Shown here piece after piece: positions 1-13,144 of a DNA stretch of 64,000 nt. Each line of letters starts with the position of its first letter. Position 1 is the first letter of the stretch. Origin of the DNA: Candidatus Gastranaerophilales bacterium (GTDB lineage: Bacteria; Cyanobacteriota; Vampirovibrionia; Gastranaerophilales; Gastranaerophilaceae); contig CALUWL010000003.1 in NCBI GenBank assembly GCA_944324445.1, positions 1 to 64,000 of the forward strand, given 5' to 3'. The position numbers were made by a program, and so were the translations under genes. The notes beneath the pieces are model-generated. The model had not been told where the DNA came from. It worked only from the letters and a program-made list of their open reading frames with translations, and searched no databases.

Positions 1-1013
1 TACCGATAAGTGAATCAACTCCTGTAGTATCTTTATGTGAAGGTGCTACACCTTTAATAAAAGCTGATAATTTAGCAAAAGAAATCGGATTAAATATTAA
101 TTTGTATTTAAAATATGAAGGCTTAAACCCTACAGGAAGCTTTAAAGATAGAGGCATGACGATGGCTGTAACAAAAGCCAAGGAAGAAGGCTCCAGAGCA
201 ATTATTTGCGCTTCCACGGGTAATACTTCAGCGTCTGCCGCTGCATATGCTGCAAGGGCAAAAATGAAATGTTGTGTTTTGATTCCTGACGGTCATATTG
301 CAATGGGAAAATTATCTCAAGCTATGATGTATGGCGCAAATATTATTGCTATTGACGGGAATTTCGATGAAGCGTTAGATGCAGTTAGAGAAATTTCTTC
401 TAAATATCCGATTACGCTTGTAAATTCAGTTAACCCTTATAGAATTGAAGGTCAAAAAACAGGAGCATTTGAAATAGTTGATGATTTAGAAGATGCACCT
501 GATTATCATTTTATTCCTGTTGGAAACGCAGGAAATATTACTGCATATTGGAAGGGGTATAAAGAATATTATTCAGAAAATAAATGTTCCAAGCTTCCAA
601 AGATGATGGGTATTCAAGCTGCAGGAGCTGCACCGATTGTTCTCGGTCATAAAGTTGATAATCCTGAAACTATTGCAACTGCAATAAGAATAGGCAATCC
701 TGCAAGCTGGGATAAAGCGCAAGCTGCGCTTGATGAATCATCAGGGCATATTGATATGGTTGATGATAATGAAATATTAAATGCTTATGTTCTTTTAACA
801 AGATGTGAAGGTGTATTTTGCGAGCCTGCTTCTGCTTCAAGTGTTGCAGGATTAATTAAATTAAAAGATAAGGTTAAAGAAAATTCAACAGTTGTCTGTA
901 TTTTAACAGGTAACGGATTGAAAGATCCTAATAATGCAATTGAATATTCAAGAAATTCAATTCATAAAACAAGCTCTAAAATTGATGATATAGTTAAAAT
1001 AATTAATATGTAG
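1..1013 (+). CDS. thrC: Threonine synthase, 5' end outside window
   Basis: PLP enzyme converting O-phospho-L-homoserine to threonine in the cytoplasm. The reading frame is open from base 3 to the window edge, so the gene is cut at its start; a TTG at 102 is internal, not the start. Visible: the PLP-lysine motif [10 protein letters not shown] followed by MTMA, a glycine-rich phosphate-binding segment PVGNAGN, and a C-terminal LTGNGLKDP. The family is about 350 residues, so only the first few dozen codons at most are missing. It lies 11 nt before leuS on the same strand, so the two are probably co-transcribed. Threonine synthase is favoured over threonine dehydratase by the short length and the SFKDRG context. 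Confidence 0.9.
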   Translation, partial: PISESTPVVSLCEGATPLIKADNLAKEIGLNINLYLKYEGLNPTGSFKDRGMTMAVTKAKEEGSRAIICASTGNTSASAAAYAARAKMKCCVLIPDGHIAMGKLSQAMMYGANIIAIDGNFDEALDAVREISSKYPITLVNSVNPYRIEGQKTGAFEIVDDLEDAPDYHFIPVGNAGNITAYWKGYKEYYSENKCSKLPKMMGIQAAGAAPIVLGHKVDNPETIATAIRIGNPASWDKAQAALDESSGHIDMVDDNEILNAYVLLTRCEGVFCEPASASSVAGLIKLKDKVKENSTVVCILTGNGLKDPNNAIEYSRNSIHKTSSKIDDIVKIINM

Positions 1014-1024
1014 GAATAAATGAA

Positions 1025-3493
1025 ATGTTGGAAAAAGAATACTACCCTCAGCAAATAGAGAAAAAATGGTTTGATATTTGGGAAAAAAGCAATCCGTATA
1101 GAGCGGATGATAATTCATCCAAGCCAAAATACTACGCGCTTTCCATGTTTCCATATCCATCAGGAAAACTTCATATGGGACATGTTAGAAATTATACAAT
1201 AACTGATGTTGTTGCAAGATTTAAAAAAGCCCAAGGTTATAATGTTCTGCATCCGATGGGATGGGATAGTTTTGGTTTACCCGCGGAAAATGCTGCTATT
1301 CAGCATGGTGCAAATCCTGAAACTTGGACACTAGATAATATTGCTTATATGAAAAAGCAATTGAAAATGCTGGGTTTATCTGTTGATTGGGATAGAGAAG
1401 TTACAACTTGTCTTCCCGATTATTATAAATGGACTCAGTGGTTATTTATTCAGCTTTATAAAAAAGGACTTGCTTATAAAAAAACTGCTCCTGTTAATTG
1501 GTGCGATAAGTGCCATACTGTGCTTGCAAATGAACAAGTTATAGACGGTAAATGCTGGAGATGTGATAGTGAAGTAACTAAGAAAAATCTTTCTCAATGG
1601 TTTTTAAAGATTACTGATTATTCTGAGGAATTGTTAAAAGATTTAGATTTACTTACCGGTTGGGGTGATAACGTTAAAACAATGCAATCTAATTGGATAG
1701 GTAAATCTGAAGGTGCAATTTTAAAATTTAAAGTTAAAGAAATTGAAGGTCTTGAAATACCCGTATATACTACAAGAGCTGATACAGTATATGGTATAAC
1801 TTACCTTGTTGTTGCGCCTGAATACAAAGATATTGAAAAATTAACCACTCCTGAAAATATGCAAAAAGTTCAGGAATACAGGGAAAATGCTAAAAAACTT
1901 TCTGAAATTGAACGTTTATCAACCGAAAGAATTAAAACAGGTGTTCCATTAGGAACTCACTTTATTAATCCTTTCACCGGACGTGTTTGCCCTATTTGGG
2001 TTGCTGATTATGCTCTTGTTGATTATGGTACAGGGGCTGTCATGGCTGTTCCTTATCATGATGATCGTGATTTTGATTTTGCTAAAAAATATAATTTGCC
2101 TATGATTCAGGTTATAACTGGTGATGACTTTGTAGATGGTAAATGTTACACTAATAAACAAGGTAAATTAATAAATAGTGCACAGTTTGATGGAATGCGC
2201 GCAGATGAAGCAAGAGAAAAAATTACAAAATTCGCAATTGAAAAAGGTTTTGGCGAATTTAAAACGCAATATAGATTGAGAGATTGGCTTGTTTCTCGTC
2301 AAAGATACTGGGGAGCTCCAATACCTGTAGTTTATTGTCCAAAATGCGGTGCTGTTCCTGTTGATGAAAAAGATTTACCTGTATTATTACCTAAAGATGT
2401 TGATTTTAAGGTGCAGGGTAAATCGCCAATAGAAACCAGTCCGACATTTAAAAAGGCAATTTGCCCTGTTTGCGGCGGCCTTGCGGAGCGCGAAACTGAT
2501 ACTATGGACACATTTGTATGTTCAAGCTGGTATTATATGCGCTATAGTGATGCTAAGAATGATAAAAAATGTTTTGATAAGGATTTAGTTAATAAATGGC
2601 TGCCCGTTGATCAATATATAGGCGGTATTGAGCATGCTATTTTGCATTTATTATATTCAAGATTTATAACTAAAGCTCTAAGAGATTGCGGATTGCTTGA
2701 TTTTGATGAACCCTTTAAAAATCTTTTAACACAGGGAATGGTATTAAAAGACGGTTCTAAAATGTCAAAATCAAAAGGAAACACAGTTGATCCGGATGAT
2801 ATATATAAAAATTTCGGAGCTGATACAGCCAGATTATTTATCCTATCCGATTCGCCTCCGGCTCGTGATTTTGATTGGACAGATGCCGGTGTAGAAGGCT
2901 GCTATAAGTTTATCTGCAGAGTTTATCGTCTGTTTTCAAAATATCAAAATCAAATCAAGCTTGATTATAATTTTGATTTTTCGAAATTGTCCAAAAAAGA
3001 TAGTGATTTAGTTAGAGAAACTCATATAGCTATCAAAAAAATAACAAATGATATTGAAAATGAATTTCAATTTAATACTGTTATTTCAAGGTATAGAGAA
3101 TTTACAAACTCAATTTACGACTACATTGCAAATGAAAGCGAAATTAATTATGATGTTTTAAGCTTTGCACTTTTAACTCTTTTAAAATTAATTTCTCCTG
3201 TATGTGTATTTATGGCAGAAGAAATATATTCTTCATTAGGCGGAGCTGATTCAATTCATAATATTTCTTGGTGCAAGTATGATGATAATTTAGCAAAAAC
3301 AGCTAATATTACTCTTATTGTTCAAGTGAATGGAAAAATCAAAGATAAATTAGAAGTTGAAGCTGATTTATCAGATGATAAACTGAAAGAACTTGCTACA
3401 TCGGCACCAAAGACTGCTGAATTTATTCAGGGAAAAACTATAGTAAAAACAATTGTTGTTCCGAATAAATTGGTTAATATAGTTGTTAAATAA
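1025..3493 (+). CDS. leuS: Leucyl-tRNA synthetase
   Basis: Charges tRNA-Leu with leucine. An 822-residue class I synthetase, in the range of bacterial LeuRS. The HIGH-type signature reads HMGH near residue 50 (with the family extension HVRNYT), and the KMSKSKGN loop is near residue 578. A CDKC...CWRC zinc-type cluster lies near residue 160 and an editing-domain TTRADT motif follows. A second CPKC/CPVC cysteine set sits in the catalytic insertion. The ATG follows thrC by 11 nt, and the gene ends at a strong hairpin terminator. Confidence 0.97.
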   Translation: MLEKEYYPQQIEKKWFDIWEKSNPYRADDNSSKPKYYALSMFPYPSGKLHMGHVRNYTITDVVARFKKAQGYNVLHPMGWDSFGLPAENAAIQHGANPETWTLDNIAYMKKQLKMLGLSVDWDREVTTCLPDYYKWTQWLFIQLYKKGLAYKKTAPVNWCDKCHTVLANEQVIDGKCWRCDSEVTKKNLSQWFLKITDYSEELLKDLDLLTGWGDNVKTMQSNWIGKSEGAILKFKVKEIEGLEIPVYTTRADTVYGITYLVVAPEYKDIEKLTTPENMQKVQEYRENAKKLSEIERLSTERIKTGVPLGTHFINPFTGRVCPIWVADYALVDYGTGAVMAVPYHDDRDFDFAKKYNLPMIQVITGDDFVDGKCYTNKQGKLINSAQFDGMRADEAREKITKFAIEKGFGEFKTQYRLRDWLVSRQRYWGAPIPVVYCPKCGAVPVDEKDLPVLLPKDVDFKVQGKSPIETSPTFKKAICPVCGGLAERETDTMDTFVCSSWYYMRYSDAKNDKKCFDKDLVNKWLPVDQYIGGIEHAILHLLYSRFITKALRDCGLLDFDEPFKNLLTQGMVLKDGSKMSKSKGNTVDPDDIYKNFGADTARLFILSDSPPARDFDWTDAGVEGCYKFICRVYRLFSKYQNQIKLDYNFDFSKLSKKDSDLVRETHIAIKKITNDIENEFQFNTVISRYREFTNSIYDYIANESEINYDVLSFALLTLLKLISPVCVFMAEEIYSSLGGADSIHNISWCKYDDNLAKTANITLIVQVNGKIKDKLEVEADLSDDKLKELATSAPKTAEFIQGKTIVKTIVVPNKLVNIVVK

Positions 3494-3494
3494 T

Positions 3495-3526
3495 AAAAAA
3501 GGAGGCGATTGCCTCCTTTTTTATTG
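3495..3526. terminator. Bidirectional rho-independent terminator between leuS and deoB
   Basis: GGAGGC (3501-3506), a GATT loop and GCCTCC (3511-3516), with A-run before and T-run after, so each strand has a stem followed by U's. It sits between convergent genes and would stop both. Confidence 0.9.
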
Positions 3527-3534
3527 TAATAAAC

Positions 3535-4662
3535 TTATAATAAATGGTTTTTAATAACTTCGCTTACATAGGTAAAACTTTCTTTTATTCCTATGTTTTT
3601 TCCTTTGTAGTTATTTTTATACATTAAATATGGAACGCATTCTCTTGTATGATCCGAACCTCTAAATGTCGGGTCGCAGCCGTGGTCTGCCGTAATTATT
3701 AAAATATCGTCATCAGTCATAGCATCTATAAAATCGGGTATATAAGAATCAATTTCTTCAATTGCTTTTTTATACCCTAAACTATCTCGTCTGTGGCCAT
3801 AGAGCATATCTGTATCAACAAGATTTGTAAATATAAGGTCGCATTTAGAATTTTTAATAGCATCCAGAGTCTTATTTAAGCCGTCTGTATTACCTTTTGT
3901 AGTAATTTTTTCAGTTATTCCGCTTCCTGTAAATATGTCATATATTTTACCAATACCTAAAACTCTTTTATTATTTTTTTCTAAAATATTTAAAATGGTA
4001 TCCTTAGGTGGTGCAACCGAATAATCATGCCTTAAACCACCTATTCTTGTTGGTTTATTATCAACAATCCTATAGGGTCTTGCAATAACTCTTGAAATGC
4101 CTGAATTATTGTCATCTAAAATTTTTCTTGCAATTTTACACCAATCGTATAAAGTTTCAACGGGAATTAAATCAATATCAACCGCAACTTGGAAAACGCT
4201 ATCTGCAGAAGTATAGATAATTGGAAATTTGGTTTTTTGATGTTCGTCATTTAATTCTTCAATTATTTTTGTTCCTGAAGCAGGATAATTACCTAAGATA
4301 CCCTTGCAGCCGGTTTTTGAAATGAATTCGGATATTATCTTGTCATCAAATTTTAAATATGTTTTAAAAGGATTATCCAAAACCAGTCCCATAAGCTCCC
4401 AGTGCCCTGTTGTAGTATCTTTTCCTTTGGATTTCATATTTAAAATACCGTAATCTGCAGTTGGGTTTTGAGTTTTTTTGACACCTTTTATATCTTTTAT
4501 GTTCCCCAGTCCCATTTTTTCCATATTGACTACATTAAGCCCGTTTTCTTTGTTTGCAATATTAACTATGGTATTAACCGTAAGGTCATCATTAAATTCG
4601 CTTGCATCGGGAAGTGCGCCAATTCCCATAGAATCAATTACTATAACTATAGCTCTTTTCAT
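3535..4662 (-). CDS. deoB: Phosphopentomutase
   Basis: Interconverts (deoxy)ribose-1-phosphate and -5-phosphate in nucleoside salvage. At 375 residues it is close to the family length of about 390. Alkaline-phosphatase-superfamily metal sites are visible: DSMGIGALPD near the N terminus, TTGHWE in the middle with the phosphothreonine position, and ADHGCDPTFRGSDHTRE near the C terminus. The start overlaps the stop of the upstream decarboxylase by one base (4662), indicating translational coupling. Confidence 0.95.
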   Translation of the reverse strand: MKRAIVIVIDSMGIGALPDASEFNDDLTVNTIVNIANKENGLNVVNMEKMGLGNIKDIKGVKKTQNPTADYGILNMKSKGKDTTTGHWELMGLVLDNPFKTYLKFDDKIISEFISKTGCKGILGNYPASGTKIIEELNDEHQKTKFPIIYTSADSVFQVAVDIDLIPVETLYDWCKIARKILDDNNSGISRVIARPYRIVDNKPTRIGGLRHDYSVAPPKDTILNILEKNNKRVLGIGKIYDIFTGSGITEKITTKGNTDGLNKTLDAIKNSKCDLIFTNLVDTDMLYGHRRDSLGYKKAIEEIDSYIPDFIDAMTDDDILIITADHGCDPTFRGSDHTRECVPYLMYKNNYKGKNIGIKESFTYVSEVIKNHLL

Positions 4663-5973
4663 TATACAATCACCTCAACGTCTTTATTTAAGTAGTCTAA
4701 ATGCCATTTTTGTATTGCTTCTCCCGGATACAGGATTCCAATTCCGGGAGGATATGGAAGAAGCATAATATTTGAAATTTTAAGCAGTGAATCATTTTTG
4801 TTTACGTATATAAAATCTCTGTTAAACGTATCGACAGGCTGCATTTTAACAAGAGGGAAAGGTTGAAAATCAATACTAATCGGTTCAAAAGATGGATTTG
4901 TTCTAACTTTTTTGAGAGCGTTTTTTAATTTTTCAAGTTTCTGTTTTGTAGTGCCTATACCGCATAAATACAAACATCCGACTGAATTATTAAGTTCATC
5001 TTCAATGTTAAATTCGTCATACATTGAATCAGATAAATCAAAACCGGATATACCTTCTTTTTTTAGAAATAATTTGGTAGGATCATGATTTTCATCTTCT
5101 AAAAATTCAATCCCGAAGCGCTTTAGTTCTTTTTTGAATTTATCAATCTCTAAAAGCAGATTTTTAATTTCATCTGTACCGTTTTTAGAGGTTAGATAAT
5201 TAATGCAGGCTTCAATATTAGCTAAAAGCGGATACGAAGGGGATGTAGTTTGAAAAACATTAACTGCTTTTTGAAAAATATGAGTGTCAATATTTCTTAT
5301 GTCGTTATTTATGTTTAGTATTGCCGTTTGATTAAGCGCCCCTGCTGTTTTATGTAAGGAGTTAACTGATATATCAGCTCCTTGTGAAATTGCAGATTTA
5401 GCTAAATCATTTGAAAAATTATATAAAGCCCCATGTGCTTCATCTACAATTAAATATGTATTATGTTTTTTGCATATTTCTGAGATTTTTTTAATATCAG
5501 AATTTATGCCTTCATATGTAGGGCTTGTCATGATGAACACTTTATAATCATTTATTTCAAGAGTAGATTCAAGCTTTTTAGGGTCAATTTTTGTATAAAT
5601 TCCCCAGTCTTTATCAGTATCAGGCATAAACCATTCAACGTATCCTGCTGTTAAAATTAAACCATTGAAAACAGATTTATGACAATTTCTTGCGGCTAAA
5701 ACTTTATCTGCAGGATTTATAAGCGCTTTCATAGCAGCTAAAATTGCTGTTGTTGCACCTTGAGTTATAAAAAAAGTGTGTTTAGCTCCGATAATATCTG
5801 CAACTTTTCCTTGCGCCATAAGTATTGCGCTTTTTGGATTAGCTAGATTATCATATCCTTCGATTTCAGAAAAATCATTTTTGTAAAAATTATCATAATT
5901 TTGACTAAACTGCGCCTTTTGGTTGTGTGTCGGCGTTGTAAAAATTGTTCTATCAAGTTTTTTATTTAAAAGT

Positions 5974-5987
<14 letters not shown>
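4662..5987 (-). CDS. Orn/Lys/Arg decarboxylase family PLP enzyme
   Basis: Fold-type I PLP decarboxylase that would form a polyamine precursor (cadaverine, agmatine or putrescine); the substrate cannot be told from sequence. The PLP lysine is in SLHKTAGALNQTA (about residue 212) and the cofactor-binding aspartate in DEAHGALYNF. At 441 residues it is the short form without the N-terminal wing domain of E. coli inducible decarboxylases, as in Gram-positive and cyanobacterial SpeA-like proteins. The ATG is only 23 nt from the ATG of ligA on the other strand. Confidence 0.85.
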
Positions 5988-8026
<2,039 letters not shown>

Positions 8027-8028
8027 CT

Positions 8029-8748
8029 ATGAAAAATAAAATTTTATTATCTTTTTTAGCTTTAAGTTTAATTTTTGCGCCTGCTGTTGCAGTCGAAGAA
8101 ATGGAATCAATTATTAGTGTTGAAGCTTCTAAAACATCAGAAATTGCTCCCGATACTGCAACTTTAAGATTTTACGTTGAAAATTCAGGTGTTAACTTAT
8201 CAGATTTAAAAGAAAAAAATGATAAAACTGTAAATACAGCAATAAATGCTATAAAAGCGAAATTAAAACCTGATGAATCGATTAAAACAATAGCGTTTAG
8301 TGTAAATAATATTTATTCTTATAAAGATAAAATTAGAATATTTCAAAAATATGAAGTAAAAAATGGTTTTGAAGTCAAATTAAAAGATTTATCAAAAATA
8401 TCTGAAATAATTGATATTGCTATGAATAATGGTATTAAAAATATCGGGCAGCTAAGTTTTTCTGTAGCTGATGGCGAAAAAGCATGTAATGATGCTATGG
8501 CAGAAGCTATAAAAATAGCTAAAAATCGTGCACAATATTTATCTCAAAGCTCAGGAAATCAACTATTAAAGGTTAAATCTATAAATCCTTATTGTTCATT
8601 AAATAATAATGTTGTACCAAGATATTATTCAAATGCCATGTTATCAAAAGCTCAAGATAGCTCTGAAGGTGCTGCAACAGTTGATGTTATAGAGCCTGGT
8701 ACAATTAATATCAGAGCCGGAGTTAATATGACATATTATCTAAAATAA
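8029..8748 (+). CDS. Secreted SIMPL-domain (DUF541) protein
   Basis: 239 residues beginning with a clear signal peptide (positively charged MKNK, then a hydrophobic run ending near AVAVEE). The rest matches the SIMPL/DUF541 pattern: repeated SVEASKTSEIAPDTATL-type start, YEVKNGFEVKLKD in the middle, and an AIKIAKNRAQYLSQSSG helix. These periplasmic or outer-membrane proteins have no agreed enzymatic role. Two bases separate it from ligA, and a Shine-Dalgarno GGAG lies before the ATG inside the ligA end, so it is probably in the ligA operon. Confidence 0.8.
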   Translation: MKNKILLSFLALSLIFAPAVAVEEMESIISVEASKTSEIAPDTATLRFYVENSGVNLSDLKEKNDKTVNTAINAIKAKLKPDESIKTIAFSVNNIYSYKDKIRIFQKYEVKNGFEVKLKDLSKISEIIDIAMNNGIKNIGQLSFSVADGEKACNDAMAEAIKIAKNRAQYLSQSSGNQLLKVKSINPYCSLNNNVVPRYYSNAMLSKAQDSSEGAATVDVIEPGTINIRAGVNMTYYLK

Positions 8749-8791
8749 CTGCTTGCAATTTTTTTATAGTAATGATATCTTTATATTGTTA

Positions 8792-8832
8792 GCACCATAT
8801 GGAATTTTTTTATTCTATTTTAATTCTGGTGC
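8792..8832. other. Inverted repeat in the 118-nt gap before the helicase gene
   Basis: GCACCA (8792-8797) plus GAATT (8802-8806) can pair with AATTC (8822-8826) plus TGGTGC (8827-8832), with a T-rich loop. It may be a 3' end for the ligA operon or a 5' leader structure; there is no clear U-run after it. Confidence 0.35.
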
Positions 8833-8866
8833 AAGTTATGTGAGTAGTTTTTGTCACGGATAATTT

Positions 8867-11800
8867 GTGAAGTACACGTTTAATAATAAATTTTTAAAGG
8901 ATAATTCTAAACCCGGCTCTTTTAGAAGGGGATATGAAACTTTTCAAAAGGGTCTTGTTGAAGATGTTAAATTTAACGAAAATATTGTAAGAGCAAAGGT
9001 TAAAGGTAATTATCGTTCTCATTATGATGTTGGAATAAAATTTACTAAATCTGATGTTCGACCGACATGTAACTGTCCTTTGGAAGAACCTTGGTGCAAG
9101 CATGCTATTGCGCTGGGATTTTATTCTTTAAAAAATCATTTTTGGGAAGAGTTTTTATATGAAAAGCTAAATATTGAACCAAACTTGATTGATGAAGAAC
9201 TGCCCATGAATGAAAATCCTGAGGGTGATTTTATATTCCATTTTAACCCTAAAAGAAGACAAAACTTTTTTTCAATTCTTGTGATGAATAGGCACACAAA
9301 AAAAGTAATAAGGGATTTAGAAGCGGTATTTAAGCAGATAATAACAAGACAAAAAGAAGAAGAAAATTTTGAACTAACCAATTCCCAAAAACTTGAAGTT
9401 GTAATGTTTAAAATGCTTTTGAGTCAATCAAGACTTGATAAAAAATCAGGTTGGTATGATGTTCAAATTAATAAATTTGATGAATTCTTTAAAATGCTAT
9501 CCAAAATGGATGATGTTATCGATGCTAAAACACATAAAAAAATACGTTTTGCTAAAGATATTTGGAATTTATGTTTAGATGTTAATGTTTCTTATGTTGG
9601 AAATGTTTTATTGAGTTTATATTGGAAACGTCCTGATATTGATGAAATTTATCCTTTTGAAGAAGTCAGATATTTTTCAAGACAATTAAAATGGGGCAGA
9701 TACAAAGATGTTATATTCCAAACAGATGCTTCTGTGAGTGTTGTTCCTCAATATCTTACTAAGGCAAGTTTTTCTGATATAAAAGACGCCGACGGCGGTA
9801 AGTTTGTATATGAGGAATTGCCAAAGCTTAAGGAAGTTATGACAGTTAATATGTCAGAGCAAATGGAGAAATTAACATTTGAAAAACGTCCTCCAAAATG
9901 TATTGTGGAACTTGGAATAGATTATGATCAATCCCTAAAAGCATCTTTAGATTTTGAATATGATGGAGTAAGAGTTCCTTATCAAAAGCAATATAAAAGT
10001 CCTTATGTAACCATTAAAGACCCTGATAAAGATTTATTATACTGGATTAAACGTGATATGGCATTTGAGCAATCGGCTTATCAAATGCTTTTAGCTTGTC
10101 GTTTTGCACCTGTTCAATCTAATAATCTGGCTTTAGATAAAGAATTTGCAATTGATTTTTATAACTATTACATATCAAAAGCAGGTAAAAATTGGGAATT
10201 TATTGAAAAAGATGATTTATCTTTTTACAAATTAAATAAAAAAGGCTTAAAGCTTGTTGCTGATATTGATTTTCTGCCGGATAGTATCGATAAATTTTAT
10301 ATTCAGCTAAAAGGCTTAGCAGATGATAAAGAGCTTGATTTTGAAAAGATTGTTGATTTAACTTATGAAGGTGCAAAATATTATAATGTTCCTTCTGGCG
10401 GGCAAGTTTCAATTCCAACGGATGATATATTATCTCTTTTAAAATCTTTTAATACTTATGATGTTTATAAAAATGATGAAGAAAAATACATTGTAAGAAC
10501 ATATAGAGCTGGCGTTGTCTCTGAAATGGAGAAAATGGGCATCACTCTTAAAATGAGCAGAGCTTTTTCTAAATTTTGGAAAGAGATATCAACCTTTTCA
10601 ACAATGGACACAACTTCTCTACCTAAAACTGTCAAGGCTGATTTGCGTGAGTATCAACTAAAAGGCTATACTTGGCTCTGGTTCTTGTACAAATACGGTT
10701 TAAATGGCGTATTAGCAGATGACATGGGTCTTGGTAAGACATTACAGACGCTTACCTTATTGCAAAAAGCAAAGGAAAAAGACGGTAAAGAACCAACTCT
10801 TGTAGTATGTCCGACTTCAGTTGTGTTTAACTGGGAAAAAGAAATTGATAAATTTGCTTCAAATTTAAAATATTTGACTTTAACAGGTGCTGATAGAAAA
10901 ACAAAATTTAAAGATATAGAAAAATACGATGTTGTAATAACAAGTTATGCGCTAGTAAGGCGTGATATTGAGTGTCTAAAAAAACAAAAATTCAGATATG
11001 TAATATTGGATGAATCTCAAAATATTAAAAATTCAACCAGTCAAACCTCCAAAGCATGTAAAATGTTAAATTCCTCTCATAGATTGGCTCTATCAGGTAC
11101 ACCAATAGAAAATAAGCTCGAAGAATTGTGGAGTGTTTTTGATTTTCTTATGCCGGGATTTTTATTTGATGCAAATGAATTTAATCATAGATTTGTGAAC
11201 CCGATTGTTGAAAATGAAGATACCGAAGTTCAAAAGCGTTTAAAATCGCAGATTTATCCGTTTATTCTAAGAAGAATGAAGCGTGATGTTGCAAAAGACT
11301 TGCCTGATAAAATTGAATCAGTTGCATATTGCGAGCTTACACCTGATCAAAAAGATTTATATTTGCAAGTTCTTGATTCAACAAAAGAAGAATTGTTTAA
11401 ATCTATTGAAACTGTTGGTCTTGAAAAATCGAGAATGTCAATATTTTCTGCTCTGTTGCGCTTAAGACAAATTTGTTGTCATCCTCGTTTGTATGATAAA
11501 GAAGGACAGCTTGGAATTAACGAATCAGGTAAATTTGAACAATTACAAGCTATGCTTGAAGAAATCATTGCCGAAAAGCACAGAATACTTCTATTTTCTC
11601 AATTTGTCGGTATGCTTGATATTATAAAAGGCTGGTTAGAACAAAAAGGCATTAAACATGAATACTTATCAGGCAAAACAAAAGATAGACAAGCTGTTGT
11701 AGATAGATTTAACAATGATCCTACTATACCAATTTTCCTTGTATCATTAAAAGCAGGCGGAACAGGTTTGAACCTTACCGGTGCTGATTATGTTATTCAT

Positions 11801-12034
11801 TATGATCCTTGGTGGAATCCTGCTGTTGAAGATCAGGCAACCGATAGGGCATATCGCATCGGTCAAACTAAAAAGGTATTTGTGTATAGATTAATAACCA
11901 AAAACACGGTTGAAGAAAAAATCCAAGCATTGAAATCTAAAAAGCGTTCTTTGGTAGATAGCGTAATTTCAATTGATAGAAATATTGTTAAATCGCTTAC
12001 TTATCAAGATATTAAAGATATATTCTCGATTTAG
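8867..12034 (+). CDS. SWIM-domain SNF2/RapA-like helicase
   Basis: Large (1,055 residues) superfamily 2 ATPase that would translocate on double-stranded DNA; role in transcription or DNA remodelling is not defined for this bacterial branch. An N-terminal SWIM zinc finger reads CNCPLEEPWCKH (from about residue 68), then a long DUF-type middle region, then SNF2_N with GLGKT (about residue 622) and DESQ (about 714) in place of DEAH, and a helicase C domain with FSQF, GGTGLNLT and a YRIGQ ending of motif VI. The start is GTG at 8867 with a weak upstream GGA. Complete, no frameshift. Confidence 0.9.
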   Translation: MKYTFNNKFLKDNSKPGSFRRGYETFQKGLVEDVKFNENIVRAKVKGNYRSHYDVGIKFTKSDVRPTCNCPLEEPWCKHAIALGFYSLKNHFWEEFLYEKLNIEPNLIDEELPMNENPEGDFIFHFNPKRRQNFFSILVMNRHTKKVIRDLEAVFKQIITRQKEEENFELTNSQKLEVVMFKMLLSQSRLDKKSGWYDVQINKFDEFFKMLSKMDDVIDAKTHKKIRFAKDIWNLCLDVNVSYVGNVLLSLYWKRPDIDEIYPFEEVRYFSRQLKWGRYKDVIFQTDASVSVVPQYLTKASFSDIKDADGGKFVYEELPKLKEVMTVNMSEQMEKLTFEKRPPKCIVELGIDYDQSLKASLDFEYDGVRVPYQKQYKSPYVTIKDPDKDLLYWIKRDMAFEQSAYQMLLACRFAPVQSNNLALDKEFAIDFYNYYISKAGKNWEFIEKDDLSFYKLNKKGLKLVADIDFLPDSIDKFYIQLKGLADDKELDFEKIVDLTYEGAKYYNVPSGGQVSIPTDDILSLLKSFNTYDVYKNDEEKYIVRTYRAGVVSEMEKMGITLKMSRAFSKFWKEISTFSTMDTTSLPKTVKADLREYQLKGYTWLWFLYKYGLNGVLADDMGLGKTLQTLTLLQKAKEKDGKEPTLVVCPTSVVFNWEKEIDKFASNLKYLTLTGADRKTKFKDIEKYDVVITSYALVRRDIECLKKQKFRYVILDESQNIKNSTSQTSKACKMLNSSHRLALSGTPIENKLEELWSVFDFLMPGFLFDANEFNHRFVNPIVENEDTEVQKRLKSQIYPFILRRMKRDVAKDLPDKIESVAYCELTPDQKDLYLQVLDSTKEELFKSIETVGLEKSRMSIFSALLRLRQICCHPRLYDKEGQLGINESGKFEQLQAMLEEIIAEKHRILLFSQFVGMLDIIKGWLEQKGIKHEYLSGKTKDRQAVVDRFNNDPTIPIFLVSLKAGGTGLNLTGADYVIHYDPWWNPAVEDQATDRAYRIGQTKKVFVYRLITKNTVEEKIQALKSKKRSLVDSVISIDRNIVKSLTYQDIKDIFSI

Positions 12035-12052
12035 GAAAATAATAAATAAATA

Positions 12053-13144
12053 CTACTCTTCAACTTCAGCTAATTTTTCCAATTTTAATTTTTGGTCGTA
12101 TTCAATTAGCATGTTGATTAGTTTGTCTAAATTCCCTTCAATAACTTCCCAAACGTCCAAATTTTGACCAATTCTATGGTCGGTTAATCTGCCTTGAGGA
12201 AAATTGTATGTTCTGATACGTTCAGACCTATCTCCGGTTCCTACTTGCGAGCGGCGAAGGTCAGTAACCTCTTGCATTTGCTTTTGGACTTCCATATCGT
12301 AAAGTTTAGCTTTTAATATTTGAAGAGCACGTTCTTTGTTCTGTAATTGAGAACGTTCTTCGGTACAGAATATCATAATCCCTGTTGGTTTATGGAAAAC
12401 TCTTGCTGCGGTTTCAACTTTATTTACGTTTTGTCCGCCGGCACCGCCTGAGCGCGCTGTTGTAATTTCGATATCGTTCATATTAAGTTCAATTTCAACA
12501 TCATCAACTTCAGGCATAACTGCAACCGTTGCAGTAGACGTGTGGACTCTTCCTTGAGATTCTGTTTGAGGGACTCTTTGAACTCTATGTACACCGGATT
12601 CATATTTTAATTGAGAATATATGTTATCTCCACCTTTAATAGATATAACAACTTCAGATACGCCGCCTGCTTCGCATTCATTTATTGAAAGAATTTTTGT
12701 TTGCCAACCTTTACTTGCAGCATATCTTAAATACATTCTCATAAGGTCGCCTGCAAAAATATTGGCTTCATCTCCTCCTGCAGAACCTCTGATTTCAAGC
12801 ATAATATCTTTATCATCCATTGGGTCCCTTGGAAGAAGCAGGACTTTTAATCTGTGTTCATACTCTTCTATTTTTGCTTCGTTGGACGAAATTTCATTAT
12901 TTAAAAATTCACGCATAGAACCGTCTTTTTCACTATGAAGCATTTCTTTTGCTTCAGTTATCGCGTTCATAGCGTCTTTGTATTGGTAATAAATATTTAC
13001 CGTTTCTTCCATTGTTTTTCTTTGCTTAGATAAATCACGGAATTTTTCGTAATCTTGGATAACTTCAGGTTTGGATAGAGTAACTCCTAATTCCTGATAT
13101 TTTTTTTCAATTTTTTCAACTTTATCGAACATTGAATTATCCAT
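12053..13144 (-). CDS. prfA: Peptide chain release factor 1
   Basis: Recognises UAA/UAG and triggers peptidyl-tRNA hydrolysis. 363 residues. The GGQ motif is in [14 protein letters not shown] (about residue 236). The stop-codon-reading loop region contains [12 protein letters not shown], which carries the PxT motif of RF1 (PQT here corresponds to RF1's PxT rather than RF2's SPF). It overlaps the end of thyX by 8 nt, so thyX-prfA are coupled. Confidence 0.96.
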   Translation of the reverse strand: MDNSMFDKVEKIEKKYQELGVTLSKPEVIQDYEKFRDLSKQRKTMEETVNIYYQYKDAMNAITEAKEMLHSEKDGSMREFLNNEISSNEAKIEEYEHRLKVLLLPRDPMDDKDIMLEIRGSAGGDEANIFAGDLMRMYLRYAASKGWQTKILSINECEAGGVSEVVISIKGGDNIYSQLKYESGVHRVQRVPQTESQGRVHTSTATVAVMPEVDDVEIELNMNDIEITTARSGGAGGQNVNKVETAARVFHKPTGIMIFCTEERSQLQNKERALQILKAKLYDMEVQKQMQEVTDLRRSQVGTGDRSERIRTYNFPQGRLTDHRIGQNLDVWEVIEGNLDKLINMLIEYDQKLKLEKLAEVEE